From JAFARZ01 sp035651595 (lineage in GTDB: Bacteria > Actinomycetota > Actinomycetes > Streptosporangiales > Streptosporangiaceae), in the NCBI GenBank assembly GCA_035651595.1, contig DASRFJ010000283.1, positions 1-26,965 on the forward strand: a stretch of DNA of 26,965 bases. Reading direction: 5' to 3'. Both the position numbers and the translations under genes were made by a program. The number at the start of each line of letters is the position of its first letter. Position 1 is the stretch's first letter. Positions 1-8,011 of this stretch are shown here, piece by piece. A model generated the notes under the pieces. The model was given only the letters and a program-made list of their open reading frames with translations, made no database searches and was not told the origin of the DNA.

Positions 1-127
1 CCTTCTTGATCGACACGATTCCTTCTCGGTTAGCAGGGTTACAGTTGATGAAGCAGGACACTATAGGACCCGTTGCGACGAAGCAAGTTGCCCTGACCTA
101 ATTAGATTGGAATACTGCCAACATGGC
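1..127. repeat. Exact 127-bp direct repeat, left copy (xis/regulator control region)
   Basis: Bases 1-127 match 23452-23578 with no mismatch, and the match stops at base 128. The copy holds the first five codons and ribosome site of the minus-strand xis (GTG at 16-14), the intergenic promoter region, and the ATG plus two bases of the plus-strand regulator (ATG at 123). Here the ATG opens only a nine-codon frame that stops at 150-152, so no regulator follows. Starting at base 1 and being exactly 127 long, a common maximum assembly k-mer, it may mark an assembly-graph node and not a true duplication. If real, the regulator promoter would face the transfer operon. Confidence 0.95.
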
Positions 128-185
128 CCCTGGAGGCCGTCGGCGCCCTTGACCTCGTGCCCGCCTTCTAGCCCGAAACGAAGAC

Positions 186-219
186 GCCCCGCTGGCGTGA
201 TGGCACACGACAGCGGGGC
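186..219. terminator. Weak hairpin upstream of first gene
   Basis: GCCCCGCT (186-193) pairs with AGCGGGGC (212-219) across an 18-base loop. It lies between the left repeat and the first transfer-region gene, so it could attenuate read-through from the repeat promoter. There is no T-run. Confidence 0.3.
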
Positions 220-257
220 CTGACACCCAACCGACGCAACCGATTGGAAGTCCACCG

Positions 258-752
258 ATGACGGTAACTGAAATCCCCGCCGAACTCACCCCCGCGAGCC
301 TCCGCTTCACCGCCCTGTTCGGAATCTCCATGGGCTTCACCGCGGCCGAGGTCCGCACCCGCCCGGGCGACACCGCGCAGAAGTCCGCGGACAAGCAGAT
401 CGCCGACGAGATCGACCTCATGACCGCCTGCGGCTACACCCGGCAGGTTGCCGCCGTCGTGCTCGACGAGCGCGGCCGGGCGAACCGGGGCCTCCACCCG
501 CAGCGCTGCGGCGCCGAGCAGGCACGGCGGGAAGTCCGCGCGGTGGCCGAGGCCATGCTGCGAGCTCGCGGCCCCGCCGCTGTCCGCATCTGCCGCAGGA
601 TCGCCGGCCAGGCGGCCATCGACGGCGACAGTGAACTGAGCCGCTCGTTCGCCGAGTTCGCCGACGCGGCCGAGGAGCTGATCGCCGAGTGCGAGGCGGG
701 GCCGCTCGTCACCCGCGCGGCCGCGGCACAACCCGGGGACGGTGCGGCATGA
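258..752 (+). CDS. Unknown 164-aa protein, first gene of transfer operon
   Basis: I do not recognise a family. The product is mostly helical and charged, without a membrane segment or signal peptide. It has an alanine/arginine-rich middle and an acidic last third (EFADAAEELIAECEAG). The ATG at 258 follows a weak GGAAG site 7 bases upstream, and codon third positions are strongly GC, as expected for a real gene here. Its stop overlaps the next start (ATGA at 749-752), so translation is probably coupled. It begins a run of five overlapping genes leading to the DUF2637 gene, which suggests a transfer-linked or regulatory role. That role is inferred from position only. Confidence 0.75.
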   Translation: MTVTEIPAELTPASLRFTALFGISMGFTAAEVRTRPGDTAQKSADKQIADEIDLMTACGYTRQVAAVVLDERGRANRGLHPQRCGAEQARREVRAVAEAMLRARGPAAVRICRRIAGQAAIDGDSELSRSFAEFADAAEELIAECEAGPLVTRAAAAQPGDGAA

Positions 753-1144
753 CCTGGCGCAGTGACCTCATCGCCGGGATGACCCGCGACGAGGCGCGGA
801 CGCTGCTCGCCGCAGTCGCAGGCGGCCGGCCGGACGTGTTCGACTGGGCAGCCGAGAGCCTCGGCGGCACGTTCGCCGAACGGTTCGGGCAGGCCCGCAC
901 GGGCGACACCGAAGCATCCCGCTGCCGCACCTGCGGCGGCCTGATCGACGGCGGCTACACCGACCCCTACGACGGGAAGACACCCCGCTGGCGTCACCTC
1001 GTCCTGCCGGGCGCGGGTACCCGGGAGACCGCCAGCTTCCTCGACGAAGACCACAGCGCGGAGCCCAGGTCCGGTGAGGTGCCGCTCGTTGCGGAGCCGT
1101 ACCGGACGCCGCAGGGCAGCGAGGCCGCCAGGGGTGACCGATGA
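749..1144 (+). CDS. Unknown 131-aa protein with CxxC motif
   Basis: Start ATG at 749 overlaps the previous stop by 4 bases. Around residues 58-62 there is a Cys-x-x-Cys motif (CRTCGG), followed by DPYDGKTPRWRHLV, which resembles half of a small zinc-ribbon. The N-terminal half (MTRDEARTLLAAVAGG) is helical. No family is recognised. The stop overlaps the next start (ATGA at 1141-1144), placing it firmly in the operon. Confidence 0.75.
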   Translation: MTWRSDLIAGMTRDEARTLLAAVAGGRPDVFDWAAESLGGTFAERFGQARTGDTEASRCRTCGGLIDGGYTDPYDGKTPRWRHLVLPGAGTRETASFLDEDHSAEPRSGEVPLVAEPYRTPQGSEAARGDR

Positions 1145-1314
1145 AACGCGCCCTGGCGGTCCTCGCGGCCCTGTTCTTCGCCGTCCATGTGAGCGTGCTC
1201 GGCATCCCGGCGCCTGTCCCGGTCCTGCTGGTCTTCGCGGCCGTCATCGGCGGCCTGTGCCGCCTCATCTGGATTGCGTCCGGGCTCCGCGTCTACTGGA
1301 GGGCCCGGACGTGA
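1141..1314 (+). CDS. Small 57-aa membrane protein
   Basis: An ATG at 1141 overlaps the preceding stop and the frame ends at 1312-1314. The product starts MKRALAVLAALFFAV and has two hydrophobic segments (about residues 4-22 and 27-47) separated by a Pro-rich turn, then ends with Arg-rich RVYWRART. This predicts a two-pass inner-membrane miniprotein. Small membrane proteins commonly accompany the DUF2637/Spd-type genes of actinomycete conjugative elements, and a role in spread is inferred from that. Its stop overlaps the next GTG start (GTGA). Confidence 0.65.
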   Translation: MKRALAVLAALFFAVHVSVLGIPAPVPVLLVFAAVIGGLCRLIWIASGLRVYWRART

Positions 1315-1490
1315 CCGCCGAACTGTCCGCCCGCCGTACCGCCGCCCGGGCGGCGCTCGCCGATTACCAGCGCGCCTCGAATGCGCACGAACTCGACATG
1401 ATGGCCCGCGCTGTCTGGGCGGAGCGCCTCGCCGGGCTCCTCGGTGGCGTGCTCGACGAACTTGACCGCATCGACGAGGAGGACCGTTGA
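1311..1490 (+). CDS. Unknown 59-aa helical protein
   Basis: Starts with GTG at 1311, overlapping the previous stop by 4 bases. The product (VTAELSARRTAARAALADY...) is one long amphipathic helix with an acidic end (LDELDRIDEEDR), likely a coiled coil. Its stop overlaps the TTG start of the DUF2637 gene (TTGA at 1487-1490). Function unknown; membership of the transfer operon is clear from the overlaps at both ends. Confidence 0.65.
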   Translation: MTAELSARRTAARAALADYQRASNAHELDMMARAVWAERLAGLLGGVLDELDRIDEEDR

Positions 1491-2146
1491 ACTGGCTCCG
1501 CGCGTACTGGTCCCGCCTCGTCGCCGGGCTCGCCTTCACCGTCGTGGCCGGAGTGACAGGCGTGGTCAGCTACACCCACATCGAGGACCTGACGCTCGCA
1601 CTCCACCAGTCGCTGATGGTCGCCCGGCTCATGCCGTTCGGTATCGACGGGCTGATCGTCGTGGGCTCCGTCGCGCTTCTCCAGGCCGCCGATGACCACC
1701 CGTACCTCGGCTGGCTCTGCGTGGCCCCGGGAGCGGTCGCGTCGCTGTTCGCGAACATCGAGTCCGGGCTCCGCTGGGGCTACCTCGCGGCGGGGTGGGC
1801 GGGCATGGCCTCGGCCGCGTTCTTCCTGGCCACGTTCACCCTCGAAAGGTGGCTGAAAGCGCAGGCTGGCCGGGGTGGCAGGACTGGCCAGCCGGATACG
1901 GATTCGAACGATGAGGAAACCATCCGGGAAGATCCGGACAGGTGCCCGCATTCACTGGCCCTGACTGCTGACGAGGCGGCCGTTCAGGCGTTCCTGCACG
2001 CACGGGACTGCCTCGGCGAGGCGATCTCGCAGCGGCAACTGTCGGAAGCGTTCGGGATCTCCCGGTCGAAGGTGGCAGAGCTGGTAAAGCCCTACCTCCC
2101 GCCGGTCCGCTACGCCGAGCTGAACGGGAGCACCGTCGATGCCTGA
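1487..2146 (+). CDS. DUF2637-type membrane protein with C-terminal HTH
   Basis: The 219-aa product has four predicted membrane helices (about residues 10-32, 48-66, 74-92 and 98-117), including the motif GIDGLIVVGSVALLQA typical of DUF2637 proteins. A charged linker follows, then a helix-turn-helix near residues 175-205 (ISQRQLSEAFGISRSKVAELV). DUF2637 proteins are found next to FtsK/TraB-type translocases in actinomycete plasmids and AICEs and are linked to intramycelial spread. The start is TTG at 1487, chosen because it overlaps the previous stop and precedes the first membrane helix by ten residues. The frame ends 8 bases inside the next gene. Confidence 0.85.
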   Translation: MNWLRAYWSRLVAGLAFTVVAGVTGVVSYTHIEDLTLALHQSLMVARLMPFGIDGLIVVGSVALLQAADDHPYLGWLCVAPGAVASLFANIESGLRWGYLAAGWAGMASAAFFLATFTLERWLKAQAGRGGRTGQPDTDSNDEETIREDPDRCPHSLALTADEAAVQAFLHARDCLGEAISQRQLSEAFGISRSKVAELVKPYLPPVRYAELNGSTVDA

Positions 2147-2864
2147 CGAGCCACGCACGCCGCCGACTGTGCCGGTACCGGACCGCGCCTGCGACACATG
2201 TCACGGGCCGATGCCGGACGGGATCCGGTCTCACGCACGCTACTGCGGACAGCGATGCCGGGCCGCAGCGAAGCGGGCAAGAAGCGGTCAGCTCGCGGGC
2301 TGGCGCGGACGCCGGAACCTGGCACCGCCCCCGATCGGCGAGAGGTTCGGCCGGCTTCTGGTGACTGGTCCGGAGATCAGGGTCCCTGGCAGGAAAGGTC
2401 AGACGCGGCGGGGGCTTGTCTGCCGCTGTGACTGCGGCAGCGAGACGGCTGTCAAGCTGTCGCAGTTGCTCAACGGGAACGTCCGCTCTTGCGGTTGCCT
2501 GAAGCGGGAGAAAGCTGCCGAGAACGCCAGGTCACCATCGGCGGTCGCCGCCCGTAACGATGCGAATCGTACGCATGGCATGCGCGATCACCCGCTGTAC
2601 GACACGTGGAAGGCCATGCTGCACCGCTGCGAGGTCGAGACAGATCCCAAGTTCCGCGATTACGGCGCCCGGGGAATCTTGGTCTGCCCGGAGTGGCACG
2701 ACATAGCGGTTTTCGTCGCCTGGATCGAAACGAACCTCGGCCCGCGGCCAGACGGCAAGACGCTCGACCGGATCGACAACAACGGCAACTACGGGCCCGG
2801 GAATGTCCGCTGGGCCTCAGGGGCCGAGCAGAACCGCAATCGGCGGCGGTCGAAAGCCGCCTAG
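2139..2864 (+). CDS. HNH-like/homing-type protein with N-terminal zinc finger
   Basis: The 241-aa product has three parts. Residues 18-45 form a Cys4-type finger (CDTCHG...YCGQRC). Residues about 66-130 match the phage-type GERFGRLLVTGPE / CRCDCGSE / RSCGCL module. The C-terminus carries RDYGARGILVCPEWHD and DRIDNNGNYGPGNVRW, the signature of a family common in phages and often annotated as HNH or homing endonuclease. It may be a mobile nuclease inserted in the transfer operon or a DNA-binding partner. The ATG at 2139 overlaps the DUF2637 stop by 8 bases. No nuclease activity is shown by sequence alone. Confidence 0.7.
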   Translation: MPDEPRTPPTVPVPDRACDTCHGPMPDGIRSHARYCGQRCRAAAKRARSGQLAGWRGRRNLAPPPIGERFGRLLVTGPEIRVPGRKGQTRRGLVCRCDCGSETAVKLSQLLNGNVRSCGCLKREKAAENARSPSAVAARNDANRTHGMRDHPLYDTWKAMLHRCEVETDPKFRDYGARGILVCPEWHDIAVFVAWIETNLGPRPDGKTLDRIDNNGNYGPGNVRWASGAEQNRNRRRSKAA

Positions 2865-2940
2865 CAGGCCCCGGCCGGGGCGTCACATCTTGGCGGATCG
2901 CCGCCCCGGCCGGGTTTCCCACCGAAGTGGAGGTTCAAGA

Positions 2941-5004
2941 ATGTCAGAGGTCCCCCTCGACGGCGAAGACGCGCCCGAACCCGAGGGCGCGGACGAGGGC
3001 GCGGACGCCGAGATCATCCCGCTTCCCGGTGTCGCCCTGGCCCCGGTGAAGCCCGAGCGCGGCATGCCGGGCGAGTGGAAGCCGGTCATCCCCGAGCACC
3101 TGCGCACCCCGGAGGGCCGCCGCAAGGCCGCTGACTGGCAGTACAAGCGGGCGAAGCACCACGTGGCCTACCACGGCGTCAGGTCGCCCTGGCGGCTCCT
3201 GCAGATGCTGTGGTGGGCCGGGGCCGGACTCCTCGTGTTCGCAGGCGTCCAGCTCTCCTGGTGGTGGGTTGCCGAGCAGACGTTCCTTCGTCACAAGGCC
3301 ATCGCGGACGGCGACACGGGCAAGTACCTCAGCCTGCACAAGCACGCCCGGGAGGTGCGGCTGGTCCGCGGCTGCCTCCTGCTCGGCGAGCTGGGCGTCC
3401 TGATCGGTCTGGGGGTGTTCATCAGTTCCGTGTCGGTGCTGCTGTGGATCCCCGTTGGCCTTGTCCTGGTGCCGCTGCTGGCGTGGATCGGCCGGCCTGC
3501 GGACAAGCCGATCGTCACCAGCGCCGTTGTCCCGGTCGCCGTCGAGCGGGTCACCGTTGCCCTGATCGTCCGCGCCCTGGGCGTCCTCGGCATCGCCGAG
3601 ATGAACAAGGCACTCCGGGAGGAGCCGGACAAGGCGATCGTCACCATTGACGGGCCGATGCGGGACGGGCCCGGCTGGCTGTGGCGCGGCGACCTGCCCC
3701 CTGGCGTCACCGCGGGCGCGGTCAGCGAGAAGCGCGAGGAACTGGCCTCCGGCCTGCGCCGTCCGCTCGGCTGCGTGTGGCCCGAGACGGACCACAAACG
3801 GCATCCGGGGGCGCTGAACCTGTACGTCGCCGACGAGGACATGACCACGGCCGAGCAGCCCGCGTGGCCGCTGGCCAAGCGCGGCGCCGCGAACATGTTC
3901 AAGCCGAACATCTTCGGTTACAACCCGCGCGGCAAGCCGGTGTGGGTCACGATGATGTTCGCCTCGATCCTGATCGGGTCGGTTCCCCGGATGGGCAAGA
4001 CGTTCCTGCTGCGGCTCCTGCTGCTGATCGCCGCGCTTGACGTGCGGAGCGAGATCCACGCCTATGACCTGAAGGGAACCGGCGACCTCGCGCCCGCCCG
4101 GCCTGTAGCGCATGCCTACTCGGTCGGCGACGAGCCCGAGGAAATGGAGCGCATGATCACGGACTTCCGTGCTCTGCGCAAGGAGCTGCGCCGCCGCACG
4201 AAGGTCATCAGGGATATCGCCGAGGCCGACCCGCACCGCTGCCCCGAGAACAAGATCACCGACGAGCTGGCAAGCGACCCGAGTCTCGGACTGCACCCCG
4301 TCGTGATCGCCGTCGACGAGTGCCAGGTTGCCTTCGAGCACCCCGCTTACGGCGAGGAGTTCGAGATGATCTGCACCGACCTGGCCAAGCGCGGCCCGGC
4401 CCTGGGCATCGTCATCATCCTGGCTACGCAGCGGCCCGACGCGCAGTCGATCCCGCCCGGCATCAGGGCCAACGTCGTGCTCCGCATGTGCTTGTACGTC
4501 ACCGAGCAGGCGGCGAACGACATGGTTCTCGGGACGTCCCAGTACAAGAGCGGCATCCGGGCGACCATGTTCGGGTTCGACGCCAAGGGCGTGCTGTACT
4601 TCGGCGGGGAGGGCCTGCGCCCGGTCATCATGCGGTCGCAGTACATCGACGGGCCGCTGTCACGCCTGATCTTCGCCCGCGCCCGCCTCATGCGCGAACG
4701 GGCGGGCCGGGTCACCGGCTACGCGGCGGGCGAGGACTTCGCCGCCAGTACCCGGTCGTTCGCCCGTGACGTCCTCGAGGTGTTCGGCGACAGCGACAAG
4801 CTCTACGGCGAGACGATCGCCGCCCGGCTCACCGGGACGTTCGGCGACGCCTACGACGGCATCACCAAGGAAGCCGTGCTGAGCCAGCTGCGCGCCCTTC
4901 AGATCACGGTCAAGTCGGTCCGGGAGAAGGGCGGCAAGCCCCTTGCCGGATGCGAGCGAGCCGCCGTTCAGGAGTACGTCGATGGCCTCGGGCCGTCGCG
5001 GTGA
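2941..5004 (+). CDS. FtsK/SpoIIIE (TraB-like) DNA translocase
   Basis: The 687-aa product has an acidic N-terminus, membrane segments at about residues 88-112 and 145-184, and an FtsK-type ATPase core. The Walker A is GSVPRMGKT (346-354) and the Walker B is VVIAVDE (about 454-460). The later ATQRPDAQSIPPGIRAN stretch is typical of FtsK/TraB of actinomycete AICEs. Such proteins form a membrane pore and pump double-stranded DNA between mycelial compartments without a relaxase; none is seen in this window. The ATG at 2941 was chosen over an in-frame start at 2803 because GGAGG lies 8 bases upstream and the earlier codons overlap the HNH-like gene. It is the central transfer gene of the element. 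Confidence 0.93.
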   Translation: MSEVPLDGEDAPEPEGADEGADAEIIPLPGVALAPVKPERGMPGEWKPVIPEHLRTPEGRRKAADWQYKRAKHHVAYHGVRSPWRLLQMLWWAGAGLLVFAGVQLSWWWVAEQTFLRHKAIADGDTGKYLSLHKHAREVRLVRGCLLLGELGVLIGLGVFISSVSVLLWIPVGLVLVPLLAWIGRPADKPIVTSAVVPVAVERVTVALIVRALGVLGIAEMNKALREEPDKAIVTIDGPMRDGPGWLWRGDLPPGVTAGAVSEKREELASGLRRPLGCVWPETDHKRHPGALNLYVADEDMTTAEQPAWPLAKRGAANMFKPNIFGYNPRGKPVWVTMMFASILIGSVPRMGKTFLLRLLLLIAALDVRSEIHAYDLKGTGDLAPARPVAHAYSVGDEPEEMERMITDFRALRKELRRRTKVIRDIAEADPHRCPENKITDELASDPSLGLHPVVIAVDECQVAFEHPAYGEEFEMICTDLAKRGPALGIVIILATQRPDAQSIPPGIRANVVLRMCLYVTEQAANDMVLGTSQYKSGIRATMFGFDAKGVLYFGGEGLRPVIMRSQYIDGPLSRLIFARARLMRERAGRVTGYAAGEDFAASTRSFARDVLEVFGDSDKLYGETIAARLTGTFGDAYDGITKEAVLSQLRALQITVKSVREKGGKPLAGCERAAVQEYVDGLGPSR

Positions 5005-5166
5005 GCCGTAAATGTGTCGCGCTAGCACGACACGCCATGACCAGCGGAAACGCCGGGCCCCGCGACACTGCGCGACACGTCCCGCGCGCCCTGGCCTGCA
5101 ATGTTCCGCTGTTCGCCGCTGTAGCGGGCGCCGCCCGCCCTCGCTGCCCCATGGAAGCTGGCGCTG
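5005..5166. other. Gene-free stretch with GCGACAC repeats after the translocase gene
   Basis: This 162-base gap carries GTGTCG (5015-5020) facing CGACAC (5029-5034) across 8 bases, then two direct GCGACAC units near 5061-5078. TraB-type translocases recognise short repeats (clt/TRS) near their own gene, so this is a candidate recognition or operator site. The link is inferred; the motif differs from published TRS octamers as I remember them. Confidence 0.35.
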
Positions 5167-5607
5167 ATGGGCTGGAGCCCGCGACTCAACACGGTCTGCG
5201 CGGCGTGCGGGAGGCCGCGCGAGCTGTTCGGCCACGTCTGCGTCAACCCGCGCCGCAAGGGCCACGGCGTCCGGCTCAGGATGTCGTGGGGCACCTGCCC
5301 GAAGTGCCGCCGCAAGTACACAGGCACCCCGGCATCCCACGTCTGCGCGCCCCGCTCGGACTTCAAGAAGCGCAAGAAGGCGTTCGAGGCCGAGCAGGCA
5401 AAGCGGGAGCGGGAGAAGAACCGCAAGGCGCGGCCGAAGCACGACTATCTCGAATGCTCCGACGCCGAGTGCAAGCGGCCAACCTGCGTCGCGTACAAGA
5501 CCGGCCGCGAGCAAGGCGACCTCGAGGGCTACGACCGCGGATGGCAGCAGGGATACAACCGCGGCTACCCGGACGGCCAGGCGGCCTGCCCCCGCGACCA
5601 CAAGTAA
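5167..5607 (+). CDS. Cys-rich AICE accessory protein
   Basis: The 146-aa product has paired Cys motifs: CAACGRPRELFGHVC near residues 11-25, CPKCRRKYTG.PASHVC in the middle, and CSDAECKRPTC further on. A very basic Lys/Arg helix (about 65-90) separates the second and third. The C-terminus has Gly/Tyr repeats (GYDRGWQQGYNRGYPDG). I recognise the arrangement from proteins next to FtsK-like genes in actinomycete elements, but no biochemical role is known to me. The ATG at 5167 is the first in frame; a weak GGAAG lies upstream. It probably binds zinc and nucleic acid. Confidence 0.75.
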   Translation: MGWSPRLNTVCAACGRPRELFGHVCVNPRRKGHGVRLRMSWGTCPKCRRKYTGTPASHVCAPRSDFKKRKKAFEAEQAKREREKNRKARPKHDYLECSDAECKRPTCVAYKTGREQGDLEGYDRGWQQGYNRGYPDGQAACPRDHK

Positions 5608-5617
5608 GGAGACCCCG

Positions 5618-5845
5618 GTGGATCATGTCCTGATCGTCCTCGTCCTGGTGACGGCTTACGGCCTGTTCGTCCTCGTCTTCCCCGACCGCCCGTGCCGTTG
5701 CGCGGGCCGCTGCCGCCGCTGCAAGGGCACAGGACGCCGCTTCCGCCTCGGCGCCCGGCTCGTCCACCGCGGCGTGGTCAAGGGCTACAGAGAAGCCCGG
5801 AGACGGTGGGCGCAGGCGCCGGCGACACGGGAACGGCGACACTGA
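5618..5845 (+). CDS. Small membrane-anchored Cys-rich protein
   Basis: Starts with GTG at 5618, six bases after AGGAG, a good ribosome site that decides the start. One N-terminal hydrophobic helix (VLIVLVLVTAYGLFVLVF) is followed by a DnaJ-like Cys cluster (CRCAGRCRRCKGTGRRF) and a basic tail. The C.GTGRR signature recurs in small proteins downstream of FtsK genes in actinomycete elements. It is the last gene of the transfer operon, followed by two hairpins. Function unknown; a membrane-associated partner of the translocase is a reasonable guess. Confidence 0.75.
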   Translation: MDHVLIVLVLVTAYGLFVLVFPDRPCRCAGRCRRCKGTGRRFRLGARLVHRGVVKGYREARRRWAQAPATRERRH

Positions 5846-5907
5846 CTGTCGGATGGGGGAGATGGACCAGTCCACGAGGCCGGAAACGGACCAGAGAGCC
5901 CGCTCGG

Positions 5908-5972
5908 GCTGTCACACCGGGCTTCACATTTCAGCCCCCAGGGGTGTTTCCGTAACGCCCCGGTGTGACAGC
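5908..5972. terminator. 14-bp stem hairpin ending the transfer operon
   Basis: GCTGTCACACCGGG (5908-5921) is perfectly complementary to 5959-5972, with a 37-base interior. It lies between convergent genes (5845 + and 6061 -) and could stop transcription from either side. Confidence 0.6.
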
Positions 5973-5982
5973 GCGGCATGAG

Positions 5983-6017
5983 GACGCCCCCGCCGGAGCC
6001 TACCTGGCGGGGGCGTC
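5983..6017. terminator. 12-bp GC-rich terminator between convergent genes
   Basis: GACGCCCCCGCC (5983-5994) pairs perfectly with 6006-6017 over an 11-base loop. It lacks a clear T-run, which is usual for high-GC actinobacterial terminators. It is probably bidirectional. Confidence 0.7.
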
Positions 6018-6060
6018 GCCGCGTTGGCACACGTGCCACCGATACTAGCCCCCCGGTCGG

Positions 6061-6669
6061 CTATCGCCAGGCGCCGTCTTCTTTCACCGCCGGAAGGTAG
6101 CTCCCTTCGGCGACGCGCCGCGCTACCTCGGTGACCTCCCGGACGACCCGGCGGCGGCCGTCCGGGACACGCGGCCACGTCTCGCGGGTGACCGGCTGGC
6201 CGCCGTAGACGGGTTCCCATCCGATCGCGTACAGCGGGACCGCCTGAGGCAGCAGTGTGCGCAGGCAGTAGACCGTCCGCAGGTGATGCCACTTCGACAC
6301 CGCCGTCAGCGGCAAGCCGACGTCGAGCGCCTCGCGCAGATACGGGAGTGACAGCTCTACGTTCTGCCATGTGTCCTTGGACTGGTCTTCTACGCGCACC
6401 ACGTCCGCCGGTATCCCCGCGTCCGCCAGCCTGCGGGCGAACTCGCGCCCCTCGGTGCTGCCGTCGTGGCGGTTGATCCCGCCGGTCGCGATAATCAGCG
6501 GCGCCGCTCCGGCGTGATAACGCTCCGCGGCGATGCGGACGGGCTGGTCCTGCTTGTTAGTGCCGAACAGCACCAGGGCGACGGGCACGCCGTCAGGAGG
6601 CGGGGCGCTGATGTCCGCGGCTTCGGTCAGCTGCCGGATGTCCGCCGCGGTTAGGGCGCCGTCATTCAC
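6061..6669 (-). CDS. DUF218 (YdcF/SanA-like) family protein
   Basis: The 202-aa product shows the DUF218 pattern: a hydrophobic strand ending ALVLFGT, then LIIATGGINRHDGSTEGREFA, a middle motif EDQSKDTWQNVELS, and SKWHHLRTVYCLR. In characterised relatives this fold is linked to envelope functions, but the substrate is unknown. No signal peptide is present, so it is probably cytosolic. The GTG at 6669 overlaps the XRE regulator's end by 8 bases, so the two genes are co-transcribed and coupled. The common AICE pairing of an XRE regulator with this protein is not one I recognise. Confidence 0.8.
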   Translation of the reverse strand: MNDGALTAADIRQLTEAADISAPPPDGVPVALVLFGTNKQDQPVRIAAERYHAGAAPLIIATGGINRHDGSTEGREFARRLADAGIPADVVRVEDQSKDTWQNVELSLPYLREALDVGLPLTAVSKWHHLRTVYCLRTLLPQAVPLYAIGWEPVYGGQPVTRETWPRVPDGRRRVVREVTEVARRVAEGSYLPAVKEDGAWR

Positions 6670-7861
6670 CGGCCGCACCACCAGAGGCCGGAAGCGCGAG
6701 CCGGGTTTCGGCGTCGGCGAGCGCGGCCCTGAAGTCCTTCGTGTGCGCCGACCCGGGTGCCTGCCCGGTGAGCGCCTTGTCGAGCCTGCCCGCGAGCACC
6801 ATCGTCGGCCACACGACACGCCCGGCTGCGAGCGCTGCCGTTCCCGCCGCTGCCGCCTCGTCGGCGTCGCCCGACCCGGCCGCCGCGAGCGCGAGGATCA
6901 GCAGCGTCCGCGCGTACCTCGTCGGCATCTCCCCCGAGGGAGGGTAAGCGGTGGCGATAATCCTCCGCGTCATTGCCGCCGCCTCGGCAGGCCGTCCGGC
7001 GACGAGCAGCGACGTCGCGGTATAGGGCGGGTCTTCGGCGCGGACCACCGAGAAGACTCCGGACGTCCCGGCGGACGACGGGAGGCTGCCGAGCGCATCG
7101 GCCGCGTTGTGCCGCGCAGCGGTCATCCCGGCAGTGTCGCCAAGCATGGCCGCGCACCGCATCTGCTGGGACGCGAGCCGGGCGTAAGCCGCGGTGCCCT
7201 TCGCCGTGACCGACAGCCCGCGGCTTGCCGCTGCCTCCGACCTGGCTGCATCGCCTTGGTACCAGGCAATCATCGACCGGGTAAGCGCCGCCCATCCCGC
7301 TAGCTCAGGATGCCGCGCCTCCGTGCCCCGGCGTGCAGCATCGGCGCACCACACGACGGCCGACGCATGGTCGCCGAGATCTGCCGCGGAGACCGCGAGC
7401 AGGCTCGACAGCCACCCTGCCGTAACCGACAGCACTGGCCGCCCGGCCGGAGATCCCCGCTCGAGCAGCGTGCCGGCGAAGGTGCGGGCGCCGAGGATCT
7501 CGTCGTAGACGGCCGCGGACGGGCTAACGGCGATCACGTGGGCGTAGTGGCCGACGAGGTCGGCCAGGCCGTCAGCCGCCGCGTCCATGCCGCCCTGGCC
7601 GCCGCTGGCGGTGACCTCTAGCGCCTCGGCGACCCGCGAGGCGCGCGCCGGGCTGGGCCGCCGGGATGCGAGCGCGGTGAGGTGCCCGCCTGCGCCGAGG
7701 TACTTGTCGATCACGCCTGCGAGTTCGGGGGACGGACGGTCTTTGCCGTTGCGGATATTGCTGATGTGACCGGGGTTGACGTAGCAGGCCCGTGCGAGCT
7801 GGCGCACTCCGACGCCGCGCTCTGCCATGAGCCGTACGAGTTCCCCGCCGAAGTCGCTCAT
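6662..7861 (-). CDS. XRE-family regulator with long helical C-terminal domain
   Basis: The 399-aa product has an N-terminal helix-turn-helix (about residues 5-55; GVGVRQLARACYVNPGHISNIRNG) followed by about 300 residues of alanine-rich paired helices resembling TPR repeats, as in actinobacterial XRE regulators that sense small molecules or peptides. The ATG at 7861 begins directly before the HTH (MSDFGGELVRLMAE); an in-frame start at 7942 would add 27 residues of non-coding appearance. It is divergent from the operon at 8012 and is likely to control that promoter and its own. Confidence 0.88.
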   Translation of the reverse strand: MSDFGGELVRLMAERGVGVRQLARACYVNPGHISNIRNGKDRPSPELAGVIDKYLGAGGHLTALASRRPSPARASRVAEALEVTASGGQGGMDAAADGLADLVGHYAHVIAVSPSAAVYDEILGARTFAGTLLERGSPAGRPVLSVTAGWLSSLLAVSAADLGDHASAVVWCADAARRGTEARHPELAGWAALTRSMIAWYQGDAARSEAAASRGLSVTAKGTAAYARLASQQMRCAAMLGDTAGMTAARHNAADALGSLPSSAGTSGVFSVVRAEDPPYTATSLLVAGRPAEAAAMTRRIIATAYPPSGEMPTRYARTLLILALAAAGSGDADEAAAAGTAALAAGRVVWPTMVLAGRLDKALTGQAPGSAHTKDFRAALADAETRLALPASGGAAGE

Positions 7862-8011
7862 TGCGTGTGCCAATCGCAGAGAGGTTCCGGTGCTCAAGGA
7901 ATGTTGTGCGGGTGTTGCCCAACAGCGCCAAACAGGCGACACCTACCGATCGTAGTCGCGTAAGCGAAATGCTTCCCGTGAACGCAATGGCACGCGGAGT
8001 AGGAGTGACGA
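7862..8011. promoter_or_regulatory. Divergent promoter region, XRE regulator and 8012 operon
   Basis: This 150-base gap separates divergent genes. It contains the short dyad TGTTGCCCAACA near 7914-7925, a CGATCG centre near 7948, and an AGGAG ribosome site 7 bases before the ATG at 8012. The dyad is a candidate operator. I could not place -35 and -10 boxes with confidence. Confidence 0.5.

Noticed and set aside
2803..2940. Longer start for the FtsK-like gene
   Set aside because: It would overlap the HNH-like gene and the extension is Arg/Pro noise; ATG 2941 has GGAGG.
2944..4341. 465-codon minus-strand frame opposite the translocase
   Set aside because: A typical GC-rich mirror frame; the plus strand has Walker motifs and membrane helices.
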